DNA from: Periplaneta americana
Taxonomy: Eukaryota; Arthropoda; Insecta; Blattodea; Blattidae
Reading direction: 5' to 3'
Assembly (NCBI RefSeq): GCF_040183065.1
Contig: NC_091121.1
Coordinates: 64,946,287 to 65,010,286, forward strand
DNA: 64,000 bases
Shown here: positions 31,238 to 41,428 of the stretch, in pieces
Layout of the letters: each line of letters begins with the position of its first letter
How positions within the stretch are numbered: position 1 is the stretch's first letter
Notes under the pieces: model-generated
What the model was told of the DNA's origin: nothing
The model's database searches: none
What the model saw: the letters and a program-made list of their open reading frames with translations, nothing else
Position numbers and translations under genes: made by a program

Positions 31238-31475
31238 TAAATTTAACCCAAAGCTGTTTCATGAACAAATTGTTAACTTTAACTATTTGTTAAACTCCTT
31301 GTTAAGTTAACATAAAATTTCCTGTGTTAAATAAAACTTTAACAAAACTGTTCAAACCTGAACTATGGCTTGTGTGAATTACGCTCTAGATGCAGAATTA
31401 CTCTATTTTCGACCTCTTAAATGTCGTCTTCGAGAGAGATGTAAGGATTATTCATTCATTCATTCATGCATGCTT

Positions 31476-31622
31476 TTCTTTCCATGGGCAAGTATTTCAC
31501 TGGGAAAACAGCATTCGTCTATCTTTCCTATTTTCTGCCTTCCTCTTAGTCTCCGCATACGATCCATCTAGCTTGTTGTTGTCTATTATCTGATATCTTC
31601 TTCTGCCCGGAACTTTTCTCCC
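31476..31622 (-). pseudogene. LINE family 2 C-terminal fragment
   Basis: The minus strand reads GRRRYQIIDNNKLDGSYAET, then KRKAENRKDRRM, matching the tail at 23650 and 56041. Only about 145 bp remain. Confidence 0.8.
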
Positions 31623-31625
31623 GAA

Positions 31626-31985
31626 GCTTATTATGCAACACTCCATGAACTGATGCTGGTGACATACATAACTCTCTGGATGCCCTCCGAATCGATTTTG
31701 TGTACTTCGCTCAAATGACACACAAACTCAAGAGAAAAACATCGAACGAGTTCTTTTATTATTTGAGCGAAGTCTACAAAAGTTGAAAAGAGGGTATCCA
31801 GACAGTTACGTCTCCATAAACTTGTTGTAGCAAGTCTTAGCTGTTTGCAGATTGTGGGTCTGGCTGCTACTGTACCTCTTTCTGAAGTTTCTTTGTGTTT
31901 GGATAACAGATTCTGTCTTGATAGACCATGCTATACATTGTGTTTTGTCTTGCACGTGCAACTGCGCCATTTTATGACAAACTGA
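31626..31985 (-). pseudogene. Mariner-like transposase N-terminal relic (DUF4817-type)
   Basis: From right to left on the minus strand: MAQLHVQDKTQCIAWSIKTE, SVIQTQRNFRKRYSSS, CYNKFMET, the DUF4817-type head of insect mariner-like transposases. After an unassigned stretch near 31730-31780 comes KSIRRASRELCMSPASVHGV, the second helix-turn-helix. A duplicated 'gggcatccagagagtta / gggtatccagacagtta' pair (31667 and 31793, on the opposite strand) suggests a local rearrangement. The catalytic domain is absent. Confidence 0.65.
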
Positions 31986-32154
31986 AGGAAATAAACATAG
32001 ACGTTGTTACTATTATCTAGTAATAAAGACATGTAGCTGTGTATGCAAAAACTTTTTGATTCGATGATTGCACTGCGAAAACCATAGTACGTTTCTACCT
32101 TCAAATAATTTTTAAGTTACAAAATAAGTTAAATCCGTCAGAGATCTTTGAAAC

Positions 32155-32294
32155 GTTGTAATATAATTATATTATATTATATTATATTATATTATATTAT
32201 ATTATATTATATTATATTATATTATATTATATTATATTATATTATATTATATTATATTATATTATATTATATTATATTATATTATATTATATTA
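32155..32294. repeat. (ATTAT)n microsatellite, block 1
   Basis: About 135 bp of the pentanucleotide, essentially pure, ending at the start of repeat I. Confidence 0.97.
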
Positions 32295-32296
32295 TT

Positions 32297-33518
32297 TTAC
32301 TAGCCGTACCCGTGCGCTCCGCTGCACCCGTTAGAAATAAATATAAAGTAATTACATAATTAAAATAGGACATTTGATCCAGGGAAAATTCGTGTTTGAT
32401 AGAAGGATAAATCGTTTAATATGTTACTTAATTTAAATTGTGTTTAAATAATTAAAATGCGATCATTTCGGTCCAGAGAGCACTCATTTGGTGCAATGAC
32501 AATTCCTTTAACATGTTTCTTAATTGTTATTACATGCAACCATAGTTTAATGAACATTGACATCAGTTAGATTTAATGTCTATACTTTATTTCACTTGCT
32601 ATATGTTTCCATTGAATTATGGTAATAACTTAATTTTAACCCTTCTTTTCTACGTATTCAGTAAATGGCGTTTGGCCCACTATGGTTCTGAACCCTTCAA
32701 ATAACTTAAATTATATTATATAATATTACAGTACATATTATATTATATTATATTATATTATATTATATTATATTATATTATATTATATTATATTATATTA
32801 TATTATATTATATTATATTATATTATATTATATCAGAAGTTACTGTAATAACATTATAGCATTATGTCCATTTAGAGAAACTACACTTTCCAATGGTGAA
32901 ATAATAATTAATTATACAAATCGGTTAATTTAGCTTCCTATATTACTTCATACAAACACAGAAACATTCTCTGTAGGCTACCTTTCATAGCTTTCGATTG
33001 TTGCTGTCCAAGGCCCCTTATATACGAAGTCATTTGTTTTGTATTTCATTATATGGCCTTAGATGGCATTTATTTTAATTTTAAAACTCAGTTATCTCAT
33101 TAAATATCAGTCCTATCAAAATTTTTCAAGGAATAAAATTTATCGCAAATTATTTTTAAAGAAACCTTTGTTATGCAACATTTTTCACAAAAATCAATAA
33201 TAAGCGAGATATTTCGATTTATTTAATTCAGGCCCCCTTATAACCCCCCTTTTAAATCATGTATTTTGATTGCCATATAGCCTAAAATCCAAGTTACAAC
33301 GAACTTAATTTATATTCCAATTTTCATCGAAATCCGTTCAGTCATTATCGCGTGAAAAGGTAACAAACATACAGACAGACAGACATACAAACAAAAATTT
33401 CAAAAAAAGCTATTTTCGGTTTCAGGGTGGTTAATTATATATGTTAGGACCAATTATTTTTGGAAAATCGAAAATTACCAGAAAAATTTCGGCTACAGGT
33501 TTATTATTAGTATAGATA
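32297..33518 (+). repeat. Dispersed repeat I, long copy with nested pentanucleotide block
   Basis: Starts 'actagccgtacccgtgcgct', an opening common to a widespread insect repeat, and ends 'attagtatagat' as in the 24003 copy. A TATTA block at 32704-32833 lies inside it. I cannot decide between a LINE 3' region and another class; no coding blocks are visible. Confidence 0.65.
32704..32833. repeat. (TATTA)n microsatellite, block 2
   Basis: About 100 bp of pure TATTA, preceded by a short imperfect stretch. Confidence 0.97.
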
Positions 33519-33652
33519 TTATATTATATTACGTTACGTTGCATTATATTATATTGCATTATATCATATTATATTATATTATATTATATTATATTATATT
33601 ATATTATATTATATTATATTATATTATATTATATTATATTATATTATATTAT
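33519..33652. repeat. (TATTA)n microsatellite, block 3
   Basis: Imperfect at the left edge (TTACG, TTGCA, ATATC variants), then pure to the LINE junction. Frames such as LHYIILYYI repeats are artefacts. Confidence 0.97.
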
Positions 33653-33812
33653 TTAGGGAGGCCGAGACGTAGATGGGAAGATAATATTAAAATGGATTTG
33701 AGGGAGGTGGGATATGATGATAGAGACTGGATTGATGTTGCTCAGGATAGGGACCAATGGCGGGCTTATGTGAAGGCGGCAATGAACCTCCGGGTTCCTT
33801 AAAAGCCAGTAA
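33653..33812 (+). pseudogene. LINE family 1 3'-terminal fragment
   Basis: Reads LGRPRRRWEDNIKMDLREVG, YDDRDWIDVAQDRDQW, RAYVKAAMNLRVP and ends 'aaaagccagtaagta'. One alternative frame gives the string MAGLCEGGNEPPGSLKA that I associate with Periplaneta protein predictions. The 3' coding end is intact; the 5' part is truncated. TATTA blocks lie on both sides. Confidence 0.9.
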
Positions 33813-33866
33813 GTATTATATTATATTATATTATATTATATTATATTATATTATATTATATTATAT
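33813..33866. repeat. (TTATA)n microsatellite, block 4
   Basis: About 50 bp between two LINE family 1 fragments. Confidence 0.97.
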
Positions 33867-34314
33867 TTTGTATGGTTGTGGAACTGGGACTCTCACTTTG
33901 AGAGAGGAGCAGAAGTTAAAGATGTTAGGGAATTTAGAGAATAAGGTGCTTAGGAAAATACGTATTTGGGGCTAAGAGGGATGAAGTCCCAGGAGAATGG
34001 AGAAAGTTACACAACGCAGAACTGCACGCATTGTATTCTTCACCTGACATAATTAGCAATATTAAATTCAGACGTTTGAGATGGGCAGGGCATGTAGCAC
34101 GTATGGGCGAATCCAGAAATGCATATAGAGTGTTTGTTGGGAGTCCGATGGGAAAAAGATCTTTGGGGAGGCCGAGACCTAGATGGGAGGATAATATTAA
34201 AATGGATTTGAGGTAGGTGGGATATGATGGTAATCTTGCTCAGGATAGGGACCGATAGCGTGCTTATATGAGGGCGGCAATGAACCTCTGAGTTCTCTAA
34301 AAGCCATAAGTAAG
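33867..34314 (+). pseudogene. LINE family 1 3' fragment
   Basis: Reads LYGCGTGTLTLREEQKLKML, ENKVLRKI, a frame break near 33960, then SSPDIISNIKFRRLRWAGHV and LGRPRPRWEDNIKMDLR, followed by a TAG and a small deletion. Ends 'aaaagccataagtaag'. Flanked by pentanucleotide blocks. Confidence 0.9.
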
Positions 34315-34385
34315 TTATATTATATTATATTATATTATATTATATTATATTATATTATATTATATTATATTATATTATATTATAT
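34315..34385. repeat. (TTATA)n microsatellite, block 5
   Basis: About 70 bp of pure repeat after the LINE 3' tail. Confidence 0.97.
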
Positions 34386-34640
34386 AAATGCATAATAAGA
34401 GCAGTTTAAAGTAAAATCACGGTAAGAATATTTGAAACTAGATATCCTGAATTCTAATAGATTACAGTGGAGGAAGTTAAACAGTAGTCTGCAGATCAAC
34501 CCTTTTTCAAATATAATAAAGCCTACTCAGTATGAATCGACATACTGTCAGAGTTCTAGAAGAAAGAAAATTTAGACGATTGTGTGAAGAATATTACGCA
34601 CCGAGTTGCATGATATAAGCTACTGTATAAGCCTCTAAGG

Positions 34641-34821
34641 CAGTGGTCATCAGCACAGTGCGCCCTCGGGCTGGCGTTCCTTACCCGCGGATAAGAGATG
34701 CAATAGCGTGGATCTATGGCTGCTGGCGAGTATGCTTTCTCCTCCTTCCTTCTTCACGACGGTGCGTATTCCGATACACTTCTTACCCGTTACCCATTTC
34801 AGCGAGTGCTGACGACCACTG
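34641..34821. mobile_element. hAT-type MITE, copy 2
   Basis: A 181-bp copy of the element at 1685: CAGTGGTCATCAGCAC at the left, GTGCTGACGACCACTG at the right, the same 'ctcgggctggcg' and 'tggctgctggcg' interior. The 8-bp duplication ctctaagg is perfect (34633-34640 and 34822-34829). Frames crossing it are not genes. Confidence 0.9.
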
Positions 34822-34829
34822 CTCTAAGG

Positions 34830-35641
34830 GATCATGTCTTGCACCAGCTATGTAGTATGAGCGCTTGTTGGTGTCCTGGTGATGGAAAGGATTTCTCATA
34901 TAGTTTTGACCAATATACGGGACCGGTTGACCATCTGTGGAGAGCTACAGTGACTAACAAAATCCGGTTTCGTAAGTCAGCTGTACAGATTGCGGCGAAG
35001 GGGAAGAGAGATGACAGAAGTCTGCAATATTTTCTAATGCTCTGACGTCCACGACCAAGATAAGCCATTTTAAATTTACCGGTCACTCACCGCCAGAGAT
35101 ATAATAAAACAACAGTAACGACTGGATGGGGATCATCATGCTGACCACACTTTATTCACGTATTGGTTGGATGATTGTTCACCTCTGCCGAGACGTGTAG
35201 ACGTGAGGTCAGGAGTCGAGTGGTTGGCTTGGATCTCCATGGACTGTCGCGCCACGAATTTATTTATTTCTTCGTTTGTATAATTCCCGACATAAAGGTA
35301 ACCTTCAGTCAGATACTGCAAAATATAGAGACGATTTATAAAATTACTGCTTAAAAACTCTCCAAAATATTAATTTCAAAACATATTTCCAACACAGACT
35401 GGTTTGAAACTTCACTGTAACTCAGCAACCAAGAGCTTGCATAATTTACACAGTATCTAGGGTAACCATAAAGCATAACAAGCATTAAAGCATAATGGAA
35501 CTTGACACAATATGTTGTTGGTACATTAACTTTGATCGTCACAGTTATATAGCTCCGTATATGTCGTTTTTTAAGATCAGAATGAAGCATACAGTAGTTT
35601 ACAAAATAAAGCATAAAACATTTTGCATAAAGTTTAATATG
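34830..35641. other. No confident feature
   Basis: A 61-codon minus-strand frame at 35136-35321 (ending NQYVNKVWSA) looks more ordered than its neighbours and may belong to a repeat, but I cannot name it. Confidence 0.35.
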
Positions 35642-35698
<57 letters not shown>

Positions 35699-35714
35699 CA
35701 TAATAATAATAATG
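35642..35714. repeat. (AAT)n microsatellite
   Basis: About 72 bp of AAT with one CAT interruption; poly-I, poly-N and poly-Y frames across it are artefacts. Confidence 0.97.
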
Positions 35715-36251
35715 TTGTTGTTGAAAACAATTGCGTGTTATATCACGTGAACTTGTGTGGAAAGTTACAGATCTCACAAGGTCTGTAGGAATATCCTGTT
35801 TCAGGCTAGAAACCTTGCAAATGTTGAGAAGCACCAGCTTGTAACACGAGGAGTCGATGACTCTGGGTGTTGCAGCAGACCGTGGACAGCTATTTTACCA
35901 GCACTTCTTGAGGCACGGAGCATGGTTTAATCTATGTGAATAGAAAGCAGAGTAAAAAGTCTGCCTGAGAAAGTGTGGAGCTCTTCCAAATGAAAGTGCT
36001 TCTGCCGGACACGGCCTTGGCATGGGAAGTGTTGGCGCATGAAAGTCATCTGTTGATTGTGCGCTCTTAATGCCCCGTAAGCAAAGTACCTCTGATTCTT
36101 TTCACGAAACATTCTAATACTCGTACTACTCATTGTTTCATTAAACATTCTATCATTGAATTAAAAGAATCAGAATAATGAAGATGATACATACTTTCTC
36201 ATTACCTGTTACGTTTTGAACATTTTATAACTGTTCAGTTCTTTGTCATGT

Positions 36252-36268
36252 GAAAGTAAAGGTATCCC

Positions 36269-36333
<65 letters not shown>

Positions 36334-36581
36334 TGTTTGAAGGCTGTTGGGGGCATGGAGTTACAACGCTCCATGCTTTCTTCGCCTAGGCACTAGAATG
36401 AGGTGCTGTGTTGACACCACACTCCGATCGCCTTTTTACCTCCTGGAATGACCCGGTACTCAGCTTGATAAGAGGTTGAGTGAACCTCGGAGCCGTTTTG
36501 GAAATTTTTAGCGACCGGGAATTGAACCCAGGACCTTGCAGTCCATAGTCAGTTGCTCTACCAACTCACCTACCCAGCCGC
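36252..36581 (-). mobile_element. tRNA-derived SINE, family G, with an AT array and target duplication
   Basis: On the minus strand it starts GGCGGCTGGGTAGGTGAGTT, with A box 'TAGGTGAGTTGG', and has a B box 'GGGTTCAATTCCC' about 50 bp on (near 36520-36535). The body runs to an (AT)n stretch and ends 'GGGATACCTTTACTTTC'. An 11-bp duplication, ctttgtcatgt, flanks it at 36241-36251 and 36582-36592, so the AT array lies within the inserted unit near its 3' end. Confidence 0.88.
36272..36331. repeat. (AT)n microsatellite inside SINE family G
   Basis: About 58 bp of pure AT between the SINE body and its terminal 20-odd bases. Confidence 0.97.
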
Positions 36582-36740
36582 CTTTGTCATGTACCAATAA
36601 TATTTCTGTTTATAGTTTATATAGCCTAGTGTTCAGTTCAAAGTGTGTCATGGCTCGCTGTATGCCGTCATGTGGCTAGCCGATGAGCCTAGAGAATTCA
36701 ATCTTCCTACACTTCCGCAGAGGCGTATTACCTAAATGCG

Positions 36741-37071
36741 AGAGAAGTTGCCTAGCAAGTACGGCGTTCATTCTGAAGTACGCAGAGTCCGTGGATACCC
36801 ACGGATCCACGGATTACTTACGTATTTGTTGACATTAACTTGGACGGTCAACATGGACACGGAGCATTTGATTTGTGTTGTGGAATGTTGTGGTATGCAA
36901 CGGATGATAACAAATACCCTGCGTACGACTTGCCCGCGCAAAACACAGTTCGAAAGAGGTTATGGTAACACACAGACCGTACAGACCGCCATTTGTTGCT
37001 ACGACATTCAAGTTATGCCGTACACGTTCTCAAGTTCAGATTGAACACCTTGATTAATAGGCAACTTCTCT
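36741..37071. mobile_element. TIR element of unknown superfamily, 331 bp
   Basis: The left end AGAGAAGTTGCCTAGCAAGT and the inverted right end AGAGAAGTTGCCTATTAATC pair, and similarity continues through 'GTTCATTCTGAA' against 'GTTCAATCTGAA'. I found no clear target duplication. A 102-codon frame fills much of it but has no known motif. Confidence 0.55.
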
Positions 37072-37963
37072 GACATAAAAGCTGAAACTCGTTTCAAATC
37101 GCTGACTCACAACAGTGACGTCATGACACACTTTGAAATGAACGCCCAGTAGAGTTGAACAACTATCGAGAAGTCAAGACGCGCCCGCAAAGCCGAAAAC
37201 CCGCACGACAATATTGCCTACGACGTCGTTGACTGCTTTAAGTGAATCAAGCGATCAAAGCTTCGGGAATGGTGAACTCTCAAATGTGAAGCAGCCTTGA
37301 ATCGTCACAGTTGTTTATGCCAGACTGAATTTTTATCTGTTTTGGCAACTGTTATATATGTATAAACAATCAAGTACCGTATTTGAAACATCATCTCTAC
37401 CGTTCAGTGTAAAATAATCCGTTCCCCAATCTTTATTTAATTATTAGGCTCTTATTAAAATACTATTTTTTTTCCTCGTATGTTTGAGATCAAGTGTATA
37501 ATCTGAAGTAAAAAATATTAACGCTTTATTTAACGTTATGTTTTATGTTTCTTAGAAATGCTAATTTATTTGAGAATTTTTTTCTATTTATATAACTATA
37601 GGTAATATCTGATAATAGAACCAGAACATTTTGATAATTATGATACTATTTTGTTTTGTCTTTTTGTATCAATTAGACATCTGTAGGCCTATTGTTATTT
37701 ATTTCAACGATGTAAGTTATTCAAAGTTATGAAATCTTTCCACGCCGATCAAATGCCATTTCGAGAATGATGAGCAAGACTCGAAGCGCACGAGAGTTAC
37801 GAGACGAGACTCGAAAGACAAATGCAACGAACATAGCGAACGAGAGCGGCAGTTAATTTTGTTCATCTCTATTGTATACCATCATTCGAAATACACAAAA
37901 AATGAAATAAATTACTGTAATCCCGAATATAAAAAAAATGATTTTCTGCATTGCTTACAAAAT
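37072..37963. other. No recognisable feature
   Basis: AT-rich, with a short GC-richer patch near 37140-37260. Confidence 0.45.
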
Positions 37964-37967
37964 GTAT

Positions 37968-38754
37968 TGTAAATTTATTTCAACTCAACAACAATGTAAT
38001 TTATTGTCACAACAATAACTATTCACTCTCTACAATTTAACTTCACTCCCGTCAACAATGGGATTTGCTCTCCGCATAGCAACACAGCATTCGTTATAGC
38101 ACTCCACTGACGACAATGACAATTTACTTGGACTATTACGAACAACAATGAACTGTTAATCTTAACTAATATTTACAAAGCACAATTTACAAATCAGAAC
38201 TGTCAGTTCTCAGTTCACAGTTCTTCTAGCTCAGTCACTCGAGTTCACAGTATCTCGAACCACAGACCTTCAGAGACAGTTCACTGTACTCGAACTCAGG
38301 TCCCTCCAACTGCGGTCCACTGCACTCGAACTCAGGTCCCTCCAACTGCGGTCCACTGCACTCAAACTCAGGCCTTCGGATGCTGACACAGTTGCGGACG
38401 CACACTCGAGTCGAACTCCGGTACACAAGACTGGCTTGCTTGCTCTGGCTTACTCACTGACTGAATAAACTGAAACTGCTCAAGTTCGCTCGCGTTTCTT
38501 CTTTTATAGCAAAATCATAGTTACGAGAAACTTCTACGGGTGTCCTCTCGAATTATCGGGATATCTCCACTTCGGACGGACTTCTGGAAGAGTCGGGAGG
38601 GTCCGTCCGCCCTTCACTCCGCACGTAGCAGTTGCGCGCGCAATCTCCCCTCGTCGCGTTGACGTAATACACCCCCTCTGCCCTTCAGCATGCAGATGCT
38701 CCCCGTACCAGCGTTTCGTCGGACGCGTGTTCAAACCCCGTTGCAGCTGTCACA
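37968..38754 (-). mobile_element. Solo LTR of a gypsy-like retrotransposon
   Basis: On the minus strand the 787-bp unit starts TGTGACAGCTGCAACGGGGT and ends AATAAATTTACA, giving TG...CA ends. A 4-bp duplication, GTAT, lies on both sides (37964-37967 and 38755-38758). A TATA box (TATAAAAG, complement of 38501-38508) lies about 30 bp before a TCAGT-type initiator (near 38470-38480), and an AATAAA polyadenylation signal sits near the 3' end. No internal region follows, so it is a solo LTR left by recombination. The 36-bp repeat at 38283-38370 lies downstream of the start site. Minus-strand frames within it are not genes. Confidence 0.85.
38283..38370. repeat. 36-bp tandem repeat inside the LTR
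   Basis: About 2.5 copies of a unit containing 'ctcaggtccctccaactgcg' and 'gtccactgcactcgaa'. The period is divisible by three, so a minus-strand frame shows a repeated 12-residue unit (GPEFECSGPQLE), but it lies in LTR non-coding sequence. Confidence 0.85.
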
Positions 38755-38758
38755 GTAT

Positions 38759-39966
38759 TTTTGTAATCCAAAAATTCAGATATCATCATCACCACCACCA
38801 TCATCATCACAATTATAACCACATACTGTAGGCTTGGCCCGTTTCCTCTCCAGGAATATTATAGCTTATTCTTCCATCATTCCCTGGGTCAACTGAAGTC
38901 CTTTTATGCGAAAATTTGTATTTATGTATTTTAGAGAGATACGATTTTGTTTTATTCTCTGTTTAAATGTCATTGTTTTTAGTATGAATCTAATAAACCT
39001 AGTAAATTCTGAATTTTTAGTGTTGATCGAATATCTATATTTCTCTTGTTATCTGTTAGGCTGTAACCTGCCACTGGTCTTACAGCTTCATTTGGAACAC
39101 TTCTGTTTAGTTAGTACGGGGTTTTCGACTCTGTAGAGTAATATCGGGATGGCCGTTTTCTTATGAAATTTTAAGACTGTTTCTTTGCTAATTCTTTTCA
39201 GAATCATGCGTTTTATTGTTGCTACGAGTATAAATGTTTTTCACGCGACTTAGTTCATCTGTCTCATCTTCTTCGTGGCTACAATATTTTATCTGAGCGC
39301 TTGTGATATTTAACTGAGTCTTAACAATACTACTAGGGAACATTGCTTAAGCGTGAATGGCTCGTGTTGTTCAAAGCAGAGTCCTGCTGGCTGGCCCACC
39401 GCTCAGCACTGCCAGTCCTAATGCGTAAGCAGCCCAGCCCACCCAAGATCAACACTGCTTGACGCGGCCGCTTCCTAGCCCATCGCACTCTTCAGCACTG
39501 CACTGACGTCATCCCACCAGTTGATTATATTCTACTGCTTTCCTACTTGCGCGCATTAGTTGTGCTTTCGCTTGGCGTGTTACATGAGCATACCGGACAC
39601 ATTACAAAATTAAATTATTTTCCACTGCTGTCGAACACAGATGGTTAAATTTTTAACCGACTGTGTTGTTTTAAACTCTTTAACAGCGATTTTCTCCTTC
39701 ACTACTTTTTCTCTAGAGGGATTCTATTTTAGATTGTCTGTGATGAAGTTTTTTTCCGGGCTGCTATTGCACTATCAAAGTTTTATCGCAAAGATGTTTT
39801 TATAAAATATATATTATACAATATATGACAGTGTAATGAGTTTTCTTTTATAACAGTTCCTTTGATAAAAGATCTTTTATAAAATGTAAGTGCAGCTTGT
39901 TATTTTTGATAAAAGATTAACTTGAAACAAATATGGCGGAACGCAAATATAACTGGACTGTCGCTA
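38759..39966. other. No recognisable feature
   Basis: The GC-richer patch 39360-39580 carries no identifiable motif. Confidence 0.4.
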
Positions 39967-40165
39967 GAGCCCGATCACAAACTCGTGGCACCAACATGCG
40001 CGAACTTCTTTCTGAGGCTTCGGAGTGAGGGGTTTCTGTGTGTGCGGGCGACTGCTTACTCATAGAGCGTACTGTTCAAACACCCCTCCATCAAGACTCT
40101 TGGGCGAGTCCATGTAAGTGGATGCCAGTCTTCCGCGCAGGTGCCACGAGTTTTCGATCGGGCTC
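39967..40165. mobile_element. TIR element, 199 bp, superfamily unknown
   Basis: The left end GAGCCCGATCACAAACTCGT, continuing GGCACC, is mirrored by the right end with two mismatches, giving inverted repeats of about 26 bp. The target duplication is not clear. Confidence 0.65.
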
Positions 40166-40245
40166 CACCACAAAAATTCTGATATTGGAGTATGAAGGAA
40201 ATGAAATGTAAATAAATAATTTTTATAATATTATATTAATATTAT

Positions 40246-40274
40246 ATGGGCGAATCCAGAAATGCATATAGAAC
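40246..40274 (+). repeat. Short LINE family 1 scrap
   Basis: 'atgggcgaatccagaaatgc' plus 'atatagaa' matches the MGESRNAYR part of LINE family 1 exactly over about 27 bp, with no LINE sequence on either side. Confidence 0.6.
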
Positions 40275-40375
40275 TGCCATCGCGTTTCTTTTCAGTTAGG
40301 ATGCGATTTATGCACCTTCATTTTTATTATCTATCACTTTTTTCACTAAATTCTGGATTGTTGAATCAGAAGATT

Positions 40376-40670
40376 GTTGAACGCCAGGACATTTCCGTAG
40401 AACTACGACACTTCTATACGATTTCTTCCTAATATACTTACCATAAACGAAGATTCACTGTTCTAATGTGTACTGCATTGCTACGAACTAGACTGAACTG
40501 CACTGAATGGAAGTGAGCTGTACACTAATGCTCTAACCTTGACGTCCATTAAGCGTATGTTGTCTGTCTATACAGAGGAAATATGCATTCGAGTTCAATG
40601 TATAACAGGAAAAGGCCGACGGCATTTACCTGAGCGGAAACTGATTTCTTGTGGATGCTTTATACCGGGA
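40376..40670 (+). repeat. Dispersed repeat J, copy 2
   Basis: Shares its ordered blocks with 8341-8600. It has about 50 bp of extra sequence between the two shared blocks. Confidence 0.6.
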
Positions 40671-41365
40671 CATCACTTTATTTTTACTTACATTTTTATT
40701 GTACCTGCGTTTTTGAATGTACTTGACTCCCACCCTTTTACTAATGTTTTTGCTCCCGTCAACCACACAAACTTACGGCCGCTGTTCCATTCGAAGTCTG
40801 CTAGCAGTGAAGTAAACAGTACAGAGTATAGTGTGTTTCAGAAATATGGTTGCGTTTTCCATAGAAGGGAGAGCCTATATTATTGAAGCTTATTTCCAAG
40901 GGGCAGATATTTATGGAGATTAATTTTATCATTTGTGTTTTTTAATACTGGTGTCGGCGGAGATTGTTGGAGATTGATTTGTACTCTTGTTGGATATTAA
41001 TGGAAATTTTGGAAAATACAATTATTTTGAAATTGGAATATTAACTTAGTATGAATATTACTTTCCAAATAATTAACATTAAAGGTTCATTGGATTCTGG
41101 TAAAGGTACGGTATAGCCAATAGACAATATTTATTGGATTGAGACACACATTCATTAAAAACGAAAAAAAAAAAAAAACTTTCAGCCCTCAAATTAATAC
41201 TTTCAAATTATTAGTGAAATGTTGAATTTTCCGTCTTTTGAGTTCACTAATGTAATCAGAACACCTGGAATACCATGAATATAGCCTACTTGAATGAGCA
41301 ACAAATTCAATTAAAAAATGTCCGAAAAAAGAACTCAGAATATGAAGTTCGCTGTAAAACGACAC
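40671..41365. other. No recognisable feature
   Basis: AT-rich; no motif. Confidence 0.45.

Positions 41366-41428
<63 letters not shown>
41366..41428. repeat. (AAT)n microsatellite
   Basis: About 60 bp of pure AAT. Confidence 0.97.

Noticed and set aside
38235..38426. Minus-strand frame with repeated GPEFECSGPQLE units, considered as a repeat protein
   Set aside because: It lies within the LTR, downstream of its TATA box, and the repeat is a 36-bp DNA tandem.
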